Part shown: in pieces, positions 57,123-64,000 of the stretch
Layout of the letters: each line of letters begins with the position of its first letter
How positions within the stretch are numbered: the first letter of the stretch is position 1
DNA from: Solimonas marina
GTDB taxonomy: Bacteria > Pseudomonadota > Gammaproteobacteria > Nevskiales > Nevskiaceae
NCBI RefSeq assembly: GCF_012241385.1
Contig: NZ_JAAVXB010000007.1
Span: 62,001-126,000, forward strand
DNA length: 64,000 nt
Reading direction: 5' to 3'
The notes under the pieces: generated by a model
The model's database searches: none
The model's input: only the letters and a program-made list of their open reading frames with translations
Told to the model about the DNA's origin: nothing
Made by a program: the position numbers and the translations under genes

Positions 57123-58309
57123 CAACCCGCGAGCCAGGATTTCAGCGGGCCATGACGCTTGGCGAGGAGGCCTTGAACGATGACGACGGCGTGAATGACG
57201 AAGCAGATCAGCACCCAGACCGCGACGATCGCAAAGCCGATGTCGGGACGACCGACGAGGGCGCTGAGCGTCAGGATCAGCAGATTCGGATTGCGCCGCG
57301 CCGTGATCAGACGCATGAAACTGTCGAACGGACGCCAGACGTGCATACCGACACCGCACAGTGGCTTGAAGATGCCTTCCTCGATCCGCTGCGCGACGTA
57401 GCCGACCAGGATCACCCACAGCGCCCAGTCGAGGTGCGGCAGACCGGCGAGTCCGACAGCACCGAGCCCGGTGAACCACGCCCACCACCAGAACGGCGGA
57501 TGGATCAGATCGATGCCGTGATCGAAGATGTCACCGAACGTCGACGACTGCAGCGTGACGCGCGCCAGCTTGCCGTCGACGGTATCGAGAAAGGTCATCA
57601 GCCACGCCGCCACCAGACCGAAACCGTAGTGGCCGGCCTTGAACTGGTAGAACGCGATGATCGTGAAGATCAGGCCGAGGAAGGTGACGTGGTTGGGCGC
57701 CACGCCGCGCCGCGCACACAGTGCCGTCACGTGGCGCGCCGGCCACGGCCAGACGTACTTGGTGACGAGATCGGTGACGCCCTTGTAGGACGCACCGAAG
57801 GTGCGTCGCTCCATCTCGGCGATCTGGGTCGCCTCGAGGCGACCCAGATACGGAATCTCACGCTTGCGCAGACGATGGTTGTAGGTGCCGGCAACGCCGG
57901 AGGGCGACTTGGCCACACACGCATCCGGCAGCGCCTCCGGCATCTGCCCGAGCAGCGCCGCGACCGCTGCGGCCTGCGCCGGCGCCACCAGCGCCGCAAC
58001 GATGCGATTGGCGGCCTCGTCGACCAACAGCGTACCGACCTCGGTCTTGGCCATGGCCTGTACCAGGGTCTCGTCGAACACCCATTCGCCGTGCAGCAGC
58101 AGGACCGGCGCCGCCTGCGCACCGGCCGTCGCCACGTCATCGGACACCTGCGCGATACCCAACGCACGCAGCTGGCGACGCAGCCGCTCTTCGCCGGTCA
58201 GCCCCCAGATCTTGAGGTGACTGTGGCCGACGAGCACCGCATGGGGTTTGTTCGAAGTCGCGTTTTGCCCGGGAGGCGAGTCGGTTGCCGGTCGCACGTA
58301 TGTCATCAT
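57122..58309 (-). CDS. CDP-alcohol phosphatidyltransferase with an N-terminal extra domain
   Basis: This is a 395-residue two-part protein. Residues about 20-150 form a soluble alpha/beta domain (HAVLVGHSHLKIWGLTGEERL), possibly a degenerate nucleotidyltransferase. Residues about 190-390 are a membrane CDP-alcohol phosphatidyltransferase with the complete motif D242-x2-DG-x2-AR-x8-G-x3-D263-x3-D267. It should join a phospho-group from a CDP-activated donor to an alcohol. It is first in the minus-strand headgroup unit and 28 bases from the divergent phosphoesterase gene. Start ATG 58309 or 58306. Confidence 0.87.
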   Translation of the reverse strand: MMTYVRPATDSPPGQNATSNKPHAVLVGHSHLKIWGLTGEERLRRQLRALGIAQVSDDVATAGAQAAPVLLLHGEWVFDETLVQAMAKTEVGTLLVDEAANRIVAALVAPAQAAAVAALLGQMPEALPDACVAKSPSGVAGTYNHRLRKREIPYLGRLEATQIAEMERRTFGASYKGVTDLVTKYVWPWPARHVTALCARRGVAPNHVTFLGLIFTIIAFYQFKAGHYGFGLVAAWLMTFLDTVDGKLARVTLQSSTFGDIFDHGIDLIHPPFWWWAWFTGLGAVGLAGLPHLDWALWVILVGYVAQRIEEGIFKPLCGVGMHVWRPFDSFMRLITARRNPNLLILTLSALVGRPDIGFAIVAVWVLICFVIHAVVIVQGLLAKRHGPLKSWLAG

Positions 58310-58337
58310 GGCGGTCTGAATAAGCCGCCTATTATCC

Positions 58338-59252
58338 ATGACCGCGTTCACGCTTGCGCATTTTTCAGACCCGCACCTGCCGTACGAACCGCGACTCGAC
58401 TGGCGCCAGCGTTTCTCCAAGCGGATCCTCAGCGCCTGGTCGTGGCACCGCAGCCGCCGCGCGGTGCAGCGCCCTGACATCCTTGCCGCCCTCGCCGACG
58501 ATGTCCGCGCGCAGCAGCCTGACCATATCGCCGTCACTGGCGACATCACCAATTTCTCGCTACCCGGCGAATTCGAACAGGCCGCCGCCTGGCTGCGCAC
58601 GCTCGGCGACGGCGCGCGCGTCAGCGTCGTGCCCGGCAACCACGATGCGCTGGTGCCGGTCGCGCCAGCCGAAGGCTGGGACCACTGGCAGCCGTGGATG
58701 CGCAGCGACGACGCCGACGCAACCCAATGGCCGTACCTGCGCCTGCGGGGCGACGTCGCACTGATCGGCGTGTCTTCGGCGCTGCCGACGCCACCGACCA
58801 TCGCCGGCGGTCGCGTCGGCGCGGCACAGCTCGCCGCGCTCGAAGCGCTGCTGGACGCGCAGCGCGGGCGATTCCGCGTCGTGCTCGTCCATCACCCGCT
58901 TGCCGACGGCGCGGTGTCGCGGCGCAAGGCCTTGCGTGATCGGGCCGAACTGCGGGCGGTACTGCAGCGCGCCGGTTGCGAGCTGGTGCTGACCGGTCAT
59001 GCCCGCGACGCCCGCCTCGACCTGCTCGACGGTGCCACCGCGCCGATCGTCTGCCTCGGCCTGCCGTCGTCGACGGCGGCACCCAATGCGCACGACCAGG
59101 GTGCGCGCTGGCACGCCTTGCGCATCGAAAAGCAAAGCAGCGACTGGCGCCTTTCGGTCGCCGTGCGGCTCTGGGATGAAGCCACCGGCGCGTTCTGCTC
59201 CGGCGGCACCTACGACTACCGCCTTCCACGGACAGGAGCAATCGCGGTATGA
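58338..59252 (+). CDS. Calcineurin-like metallophosphoesterase
   Basis: This is a 304-residue metallophosphoesterase. The motifs are DPH (11-13), GDITN (68-72), GNHD (100-103) and HHP (185-187). The last motif, usually GHxH, is GHAR here (220-223), so one metal ligand is missing or replaced. It may dephosphorylate a lipid or headgroup intermediate. It is the first gene of a plus-strand unit leading to the HIT, LptF/G-like and acyltransferase genes. Confidence 0.87.
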   Translation: MTAFTLAHFSDPHLPYEPRLDWRQRFSKRILSAWSWHRSRRAVQRPDILAALADDVRAQQPDHIAVTGDITNFSLPGEFEQAAAWLRTLGDGARVSVVPGNHDALVPVAPAEGWDHWQPWMRSDDADATQWPYLRLRGDVALIGVSSALPTPPTIAGGRVGAAQLAALEALLDAQRGRFRVVLVHHPLADGAVSRRKALRDRAELRAVLQRAGCELVLTGHARDARLDLLDGATAPIVCLGLPSSTAAPNAHDQGARWHALRIEKQSSDWRLSVAVRLWDEATGAFCSGGTYDYRLPRTGAIAV

Positions 59253-59350
59253 GCATGCGACACGGTGTTTTGCGCGTAGCGCAAATGGGTGCGGGAGCAT
59301 GCTCTCTCATGCATGCGGCCGCACTTAGAAGACCACGCGACGGTCGGAGC
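59249..59350 (+). repeat. 102-bp palindromic coding repeat, copy 2
   Basis: Inner hairpin TTTGCGC-GTA-GCGCAAA, enclosed by a perfect outer inverted repeat AGCATGC/GCATGCT. It is directly followed by copy 3. Confidence 0.85.
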
Positions 59351-59455
59351 ATGAGCATGCGACACGGTGTTTTGCGCGCAGCGCAAATGGGTGCGGGAAC
59401 ATGCGCTTCCATGCGAACCGCCGCATTTGCAGGCAGCGCGGGGACGGACGCATGA
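59249..59455 (+). CDS. 68-codon micro-ORF made of two tandem repeat copies
   Basis: This is two head-to-tail 34-codon units, each beginning MSMRHGVLR(V/A)AQMGAG. The ATG overlaps the phosphoesterase stop (ATGA) and the TGA overlaps the HIT gene start (ATGA), the same arrangement as the single unit before spt. No family is recognised. Confidence 0.6.
   Translation: MSMRHGVLRVAQMGAGACSLMHAAALRRPRDGRSMSMRHGVLRAAQMGAGTCASMRTAAFAGSAGTDA
59351..59452 (+). repeat. 102-bp palindromic coding repeat, copy 3
   Basis: Inner hairpin TTTGCGC-GCA-GCGCAAA; the outer arm is slightly decayed. The last 50 bases diverge from copies 1 and 2, but the unit keeps its 34-codon length and reading frame. Confidence 0.85.
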
Positions 59456-59892
59456 GCAATGCCACTGCGCGAAAATTCGGATATCCCGACACGCTGATCG
59501 CCGAGATCGGCCCGTGGCAGCTGCTGTTGCGGCCCAAGCAGCCGACGCTCGGTGCGCTGGTGCTGGTTTGCACCGAAGACGCACAGGCCTTCGCCGATCT
59601 CAGCCCGGCAGCCTACGCGGCGCTACGCGACGCCGTGCGCGGCACCGAGACGCTGCTCAAGGATTTCGTCGGCTATGAGCGCATCAATTATCTGATGCTG
59701 ATGATGGTCGACCCGGACGTGCACTACCACGTGATTCCGCGCTACGCCGAACCGCGCCACCATGCCGGCGTCGACTACACCGATCACGGCTGGCCCGGAC
59801 CGCCGGCGCTCGAACCGTCGGTGACGCCCGATCCGGAGACCCGCAGCGCCCTTGTCGCCGAGCTGCGGCGGCGCTGGTCGGCCGCGCACTAA
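59452..59892 (+). CDS. HIT family nucleotide hydrolase/transferase-like protein
   Basis: This is a 146-residue histidine-triad protein. The motif reads DVHYHVIPRY (89-98): the catalytic His91 and His93 are present, while the first position of the triad is Asp89. HIT proteins hydrolyse or transfer nucleotide monophosphates. In this locus it could release CMP/AMP from an activated intermediate, but no direct evidence shows this. It starts in the stop of the tandem micro-ORF and is followed nine bases later by the LptF-like gene. Confidence 0.85.
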   Translation: MSNATARKFGYPDTLIAEIGPWQLLLRPKQPTLGALVLVCTEDAQAFADLSPAAYAALRDAVRGTETLLKDFVGYERINYLMLMMVDPDVHYHVIPRYAEPRHHAGVDYTDHGWPGPPALEPSVTPDPETRSALVAELRRRWSAAH

Positions 59893-59900
59893 CGCCCGGC

Positions 59901-61103
59901 ATGGCTGTGAAGGGCACCCGCGACACGCGGATTCTCGACCGCTATCTGCTCGGCATGCTGGCCGGGCCGCTGTCGCTGTCGATCGGCGTGGTGCTCGTCG
60001 CGCTGTTGCTGGAGCGCCTGCTGCGCCTGTTCAATCTGGTCGCCGCCAGCAGCTCGGCGCTCAGCGCCGTCGCCGACGCCATCGTCAACCTGGTGCCGTA
60101 CTACCTCGGGCTGGCACTACCGGCGGCTTTCTTCGCCAGCATCTTCATGGTCGTCGCACGGCTCGGCGACGACAACGAACTCGACGCAATGCTGGCGGCC
60201 GGCCGCTCGATCCTGCAGCTGGCGAGACCGTTCGTGCTGGTCGCCGGCCTGCTCGCGATCTTCGCCTTCTATCTCTACGGCTATCTGCAGCCGCACAGCC
60301 GCTACCGCTACCGCGCCGTGCTCTACGAAGCGCTGCACGAAGGCTGGAACGCACGCGCACAGGAAAACGTGTTCGCCGACGCCGGCCGTGGCTTCACGCT
60401 GACCGCCGACGAGGTCGACGCCAGCGGCCGCCACATGAAAGGCGTGTTCATCCGCCGCCTCGCCGATGGCTACGACGAAATTATCACCGCCCGTACCGGC
60501 ACCCTGCTGCCGACGCCGGACGGCCACAGCCTGCAACTCGAACTCGGCGTCGGCCGCTCGGTGCGTGAGCAGGATGGCATCGGCCTCGACGACATGCATT
60601 TCCAGCACGCCATCGTCAACGAGAACTTCGACGCGCAGGCGCCACCGTTCCGGCCGCGCGGCAACAGCGAGCGCGAGCTGACGCTGCCCGAGCTGTGGAG
60701 CGCGATGCACGAGCAAACGCCACCGGTCTCGTACGCCGAACTCGCCGGCGAGTTCCACGCGCGCCTGGCGCGCTCGGCGGCGCTGCCGTTCCTGCCGCTG
60801 TTGGCCTTTGCGCTCGGCATGGCCGCCAAACGCGGCCAGCGCGCGCCGAGCGTCGCACTCGCCTGCCTGCTGCTGCTCGCCCTGCACCACGGCATCCAGT
60901 TCGGCGAGAGTCTGGCGCAGACCGGCCGCGTCTCGGCCGTGGCCGCGGTCTGGTCGCCGCTCGCGGTGTTTGCGGCACTCAGCTGCTGGCTGTTTGCTGC
61001 CAGCCTCAAGAGCCCCGGCGACAACCCGATGACCCGCATGGTCGCGCGCAGCGAACGCTTGATGGAAGGCATCTCGCTGCGCCGCAAGAAGGCCGCGCCG
61101 TGA
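59901..61103 (+). CDS. LptF-like permease of the sphingolipid locus
   Basis: This is a 400-residue member of the LptF/LptG (YjgP/YjgQ) family. Hydrophobic helices group at the N-terminus (about 20-130) and C-terminus (about 290-375), with a beta-rich periplasmic domain between them. RLGDDNELDAMLAAGRSILQL is the coupling-helix region. It is clearly distinct from the canonical LptF at 41793-42899 and ends in a basic cytoplasmic tail. Together with the next gene it could extract a sphingolipid toward the outer membrane; no LptC- or LptA-like gene is visible here. Confidence 0.85.
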   Translation: MAVKGTRDTRILDRYLLGMLAGPLSLSIGVVLVALLLERLLRLFNLVAASSSALSAVADAIVNLVPYYLGLALPAAFFASIFMVVARLGDDNELDAMLAAGRSILQLARPFVLVAGLLAIFAFYLYGYLQPHSRYRYRAVLYEALHEGWNARAQENVFADAGRGFTLTADEVDASGRHMKGVFIRRLADGYDEIITARTGTLLPTPDGHSLQLELGVGRSVREQDGIGLDDMHFQHAIVNENFDAQAPPFRPRGNSERELTLPELWSAMHEQTPPVSYAELAGEFHARLARSAALPFLPLLAFALGMAAKRGQRAPSVALACLLLLALHHGIQFGESLAQTGRVSAVAAVWSPLAVFAALSCWLFAASLKSPGDNPMTRMVARSERLMEGISLRRKKAAP

Positions 61104-62185
61104 TCAAGGGACCGCTCGCCTCCTACCTGCGGCGCATGCTGCTGGCGCAGACCACCGGCCTGCTGCTGGCGCTCGCGGCATTGATGCAGGTGCTCGATCT
61201 GCTCGACGCCACCACCGACATCCTCAAGCGTCACCTCGGCCTGTCCGGCGTGTTGCACTACGCGGCGCTGCGCACGCCGGCCGAACTGGCGTTGGCACTG
61301 CCGCTGGCATCGTTGCTCGGCGCACTGTTCACGTTCTTCACGCTGGCCAAGCGCCGCGAGTTGACGGCGATTCGCGCCACGGGCGTCAGCCTGCGGGGCG
61401 TTGTCATCGCCCTGCTGCCGGTGCCGCTGCTGTTCGCTGCGCTGCAGTTCTGGGTCACTGATCAACTGGTTCCGAAGAGCGAGATCGCGCTATCGGCCTG
61501 GTGGAACTCGACGACGCCACCGCCCGGTGACGATGACGACCAGGCGAAGACCACGCTTTGGGCGCACACCGACGACGGCCTCGCCGCCTTCGATCAGATC
61601 AGCGCCGATGGCCGCCACATCAACGGCCTGCACTTGTACCGGCGCGGCGCCGACGCGCAGTTCGACGAGCGCCTGGAAGCGGCCAAGGCCGATTGGGATG
61701 GCAAGCAGTGGCATCTGCGCGACATGCGCCGCCTCGCGCTCGAGCCCGATCATGTCGATCGTTCGGTACCGTCCGACGATGTCTGGCGCACCAATCTGCG
61801 GCCGGATGATCTGCTGCGCATCGATTCGCCGCAGCCGCAGCTGTCGAGCACCGTGCTGATGGGCGTGCTGGCCGGTGCGCGCGTCGGCGCGCGCCCGGCG
61901 AGCTACTACCACACCGCCCTCTACCGCCGTTTCACCGCACCGCTGGCGCCGGTCATCATGCTGCTGCTGGCGCTGCCCGCCACGCGCGCCGCCGGGCGCA
62001 GCGGCGAAGGTGGCGGCCTGATGCTCGCTTCCCTGGCGGCCGGCCTGCTGTTCGTGCTGGTCGACGGTCTGCTCGCGGCGCTCGGCGAGGGCGGTCGTAT
62101 TCCGGCGCTGGCCGCCAGCGCCGCCCCCCTGATTTTGTTCGCCGCACTCGGCGTGGCGATCCTGCACCGTTACGATACGCGCTGA
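61100..62185 (+). CDS. LptG-like permease of the sphingolipid locus
   Basis: This is a 361-residue LptF/LptG-family permease. Helices lie at about 15-100 and 280-358, with a periplasmic domain containing TTLWAHTDDGLAAFDQISADG. The coupling region is LAKRRELTAIRATGVSLRGV, typical of LptG. The GTG start overlaps the LptF-like stop (GTGA). Possible partner ATPases are LptB (not in the window) or another ABC protein. Confidence 0.85.
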   Translation: MIKGPLASYLRRMLLAQTTGLLLALAALMQVLDLLDATTDILKRHLGLSGVLHYAALRTPAELALALPLASLLGALFTFFTLAKRRELTAIRATGVSLRGVVIALLPVPLLFAALQFWVTDQLVPKSEIALSAWWNSTTPPPGDDDDQAKTTLWAHTDDGLAAFDQISADGRHINGLHLYRRGADAQFDERLEAAKADWDGKQWHLRDMRRLALEPDHVDRSVPSDDVWRTNLRPDDLLRIDSPQPQLSSTVLMGVLAGARVGARPASYYHTALYRRFTAPLAPVIMLLLALPATRAAGRSGEGGGLMLASLAAGLLFVLVDGLLAALGEGGRIPALAASAAPLILFAALGVAILHRYDTR

Positions 62186-62223
62186 CACAGCCGACAGGTT
62201 CGACCTGGAAACCTCATAACATC

Positions 62224-63354
62224 ATGACCTCAATCGACATCGTGCCGGTGCGCAGCCCCGCCGAAATGCGCCGCTTCATCCGCCTGCCGGCGCGCCTGCA
62301 TGCCAACGATCCGCTATACATTCCGCCGCTCGAACTGGAGCGCAGCGAGGCGTTTTCGCCGAAGAAGAACCCGTTCTTCGAACACGCCGACGTGCAGTTC
62401 TGGCTGGCCGTGCAGGGCGGCGTCGACGTCGGCCGCATCAGCGCACAGATCGACAAGCTGTCGCCGATGCTGCGCGACGAGTCCGCGGGCCATTTCGGCC
62501 TGATCGAAGCCGAGGACGATCCGGCCCTCTTCGACGCGCTGTTCGCCACCGCCGAAGCCTGGCTGCGCGAGCGCGGCTGCAAGCGCGCGATCGGCCCGTT
62601 CAACCTGTCGGTCAACGAGGAAACCGGCCTGCTGGTGCGCGGCTTCGACACGCCACCGATGCTGATGATGAGTCACGACCATGCCTACGTCGGGCCGCGC
62701 ATCGAAGCGCTGGGCTACAAAACCGAGCAGAACCTGCTCGCCTACATCCTCGGCGCCGACGTCGATCCGCCGAAGGGCCTGCAGCGCATCCTCGCGCAGC
62801 CGCCGAAGAACCTGCGCGTGAGGCCGCTGAACCTGAAGAACTACATGGCCGACATCCGCACGATCACGGCCATTTTCAACGACGCCTGGTCGCAGAACTG
62901 GGGCTTCGTGCCGTATACCGAAGCCGAGGTCGATCATCTCGCCCACGCGCTCAAGCCGTTGCTCGACCCGAAGCTGGTGCCGATCGCCGAGCTCGACGGC
63001 GAACCGGTCGCGTTCGGCGTGCTACTGCCGAATCTCAACGAGGCGATCCGCGAATTCGGCGGCAAGCTGCTGCCGTTCAACTGGGCCAAGCTGATCTGGC
63101 GCCTCAAAGTCAGCGGCGTGAAGACCGGCCGCGTGCCACTGATGGGCGTGCGCCGCAGCATTTCAGCCGACTTCGTCGGCCGCTCGGTGGCGTTCTACGT
63201 CGTCGATGCAATGCGCCAGCGCTGCAAGCAAATCGGCATCGAGCGCGTCGAGCTGTCGTGGATTCTCGAAAACAACGCGCCGATGCGGCGCATGCTCGAA
63301 ATGCTCGGCGCGCACGACTACAAGACCTATCGCCTCTACGGCAAGGATCTGTGA
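62224..63354 (+). CDS. GNAT-like N-acyltransferase, candidate bacterial ceramide synthase
   Basis: This is a 376-residue protein of the long GNAT-like family. PARLHANDPLYIPPLELERSEAFSPKKNPFFEHADVQFWLA, GPFNLSVNEETGLLV and ELSWILENNAPMRRMLE are typical of the family that includes the Caulobacter ceramide synthase (bCerS), which attaches the second acyl chain. Such proteins also exist outside sphingolipid loci, so the call relies on the presence of spt, ACP, acyl-AMP ligase and CerR nearby. It overlaps the following gene by four bases. Confidence 0.8.
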   Translation: MTSIDIVPVRSPAEMRRFIRLPARLHANDPLYIPPLELERSEAFSPKKNPFFEHADVQFWLAVQGGVDVGRISAQIDKLSPMLRDESAGHFGLIEAEDDPALFDALFATAEAWLRERGCKRAIGPFNLSVNEETGLLVRGFDTPPMLMMSHDHAYVGPRIEALGYKTEQNLLAYILGADVDPPKGLQRILAQPPKNLRVRPLNLKNYMADIRTITAIFNDAWSQNWGFVPYTEAEVDHLAHALKPLLDPKLVPIAELDGEPVAFGVLLPNLNEAIREFGGKLLPFNWAKLIWRLKVSGVKTGRVPLMGVRRSISADFVGRSVAFYVVDAMRQRCKQIGIERVELSWILENNAPMRRMLEMLGAHDYKTYRLYGKDL

Positions 63355-64000
63355 GCACACCGGCAGCCGGCCTCACCGCGCTGGTCCTGGCCGGCTCGCG
63401 CGGGCCTGACGAGCCGCTAGCGGTCTATGCCGGGGTCAGCCACAAGGCGCTGATCGAGATCGGCGGCAAGACCATGCTCGAGCGCGTGCTCGACACGCTC
63501 GCCAGCATCGACGCCATCACACGCATCGTGGTCGTCATCGAGCGCCCCGAACTGCTGGCCGCGCTACCGGCCGTACAGCGGCTCGGCACGCGAGTCGAAG
63601 CGATGCCGGCCGCGGCCGGCCCCAGCCTCAGCGTCGCCGCCGCGCTGACCCGCTACGGCACGCCACTGCTGGTGACGACCGCCGATCACGCGCTGCTGGA
63701 GGCTGAGTGGGTGCGCTACTTTCTCGCCCACTGCCCGCCGCAGAACGATCTATGCGTGGCGCTGGCACGGCGTGAAGCGGTACTCGCGGCATTGCCGGAC
63801 ACGCAGCGCACTTGGCTGCGCTTCGCCGACGGTCACTATTCGGGCTGCAATCTGTTCTACCTGGCGCGCCCGTCGGCCGGCGGCGCCGTGCAGTTCTGGC
63901 GCACCCTCGAAGCCGACCGCAAGCGGCCGCTGCGCATGCTGCGCCGCATCGGCGTCTTCAGCGTGCTGCGCTACCTGCTCGGACGGCTGACGCTGCGCGA
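63351..64000 (+). CDS. MobA-like nucleotidyltransferase (N-terminal part, cut by window end)
   Basis: 216 codons are visible from a GTG overlapping the acyltransferase stop (GTGA). LTALVLAGSRGPDEPLAVYAGVSHKALIEIGGKTMLERVLDTL is the NTP-transferase start, with LAGSRG replacing the usual LAGGxGxR, and TADHALLEAEWV holds the metal-binding Asp region. It may make a CDP- or other NDP-activated headgroup donor for the CDP-alcohol phosphatidyltransferase. The C-terminus lies beyond the window. Confidence 0.8.
   Translation, partial: MSTPAAGLTALVLAGSRGPDEPLAVYAGVSHKALIEIGGKTMLERVLDTLASIDAITRIVVVIERPELLAALPAVQRLGTRVEAMPAAAGPSLSVAAALTRYGTPLLVTTADHALLEAEWVRYFLAHCPPQNDLCVALARREAVLAALPDTQRTWLRFADGHYSGCNLFYLARPSAGGAVQFWRTLEADRKRPLRMLRRIGVFSVLRYLLGRLTLR

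Overview
The window is a high-GC, densely packed chromosomal segment from a gammaproteobacterium. Typical gammaproteobacterial arrangements are present: xseB-ispA-dxs, lptFG divergent from pepA followed by holC and valS, parE/parC, pcnB-folK-panB-panC, and a FimX-like type IV pilus regulator. The gene content would suit a Nevskiales/Xanthomonadales-type lineage, but that placement is an inference. No phage, insertion sequence, CRISPR array or rRNA operon was seen. There is one tRNA gene, tRNA-Glu(CTC).

Layout. 1-2.9 kb: the end of epmB and a FimX-like c-di-GMP receptor. 2.9-10.1 kb (minus): parE, recQ, parC and htpX, with a sigma-32-like promoter before htpX. 10.2-11.6 kb (minus): an ECF-type sigma factor between two membrane-protein genes. 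11.7-14.9 kb: xseB, ispA and dxs. 14.9-21.7 kb: an unknown gene, then an assimilatory sulfur cluster (cysG and a TSUP transporter on minus; cysB, a siroheme sulfite/nitrite reductase and DUF934 on plus). 21.8-27.5 kb: two exported proteins, amiC, tsaE, nnr and queG. 27.5-34.3 kb (minus): pgi, a 2OG-oxygenase-like gene, panD, panC, panB, folK and pcnB. 34.3-45.5 kb: tRNA-Glu, small membrane and exported proteins, a di-heme oxidoreductase, rdgC, an MHYT protein, lptFG, pepA and holC. 45.7-48.6 kb: valS.

The last 15 kb (48.6-64.0 kb) look like a dedicated sphingolipid locus. It holds an ABC exporter, a fatty acyl-AMP ligase, a CerR-like reductase, an acyl carrier protein, serine palmitoyltransferase (spt) and a GNAT-like ceramide synthase candidate. 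Headgroup candidates are a pol-beta-type nucleotidyltransferase, a lipid kinase, a CDP-alcohol phosphatidyltransferase and a truncated MobA-like nucleotidyltransferase. A metallophosphoesterase, a HIT protein and a second LptF/LptG-like pair complete the set. Together these could make ceramide, attach a phospho-headgroup, flip the lipid across the inner membrane and extract it toward the outer membrane. The canonical lptFG pair is present separately at 40.7-42.9 kb.

Two hidden signals stand out. First, panB and panD each carry a tandem pair of 25-nt hairpins in their leaders. The 15-nt core is conserved, the stems differ in sequence but stay paired, and the offset between copies is 49 nt in both leaders. 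Second, a 102-nt repeat that is exactly 34 codons long sits as one copy between the ACP gene and spt, and as two tandem copies between the metallophosphoesterase and HIT genes. Each insertion preserves ATGA stop/start overlaps on both sides.
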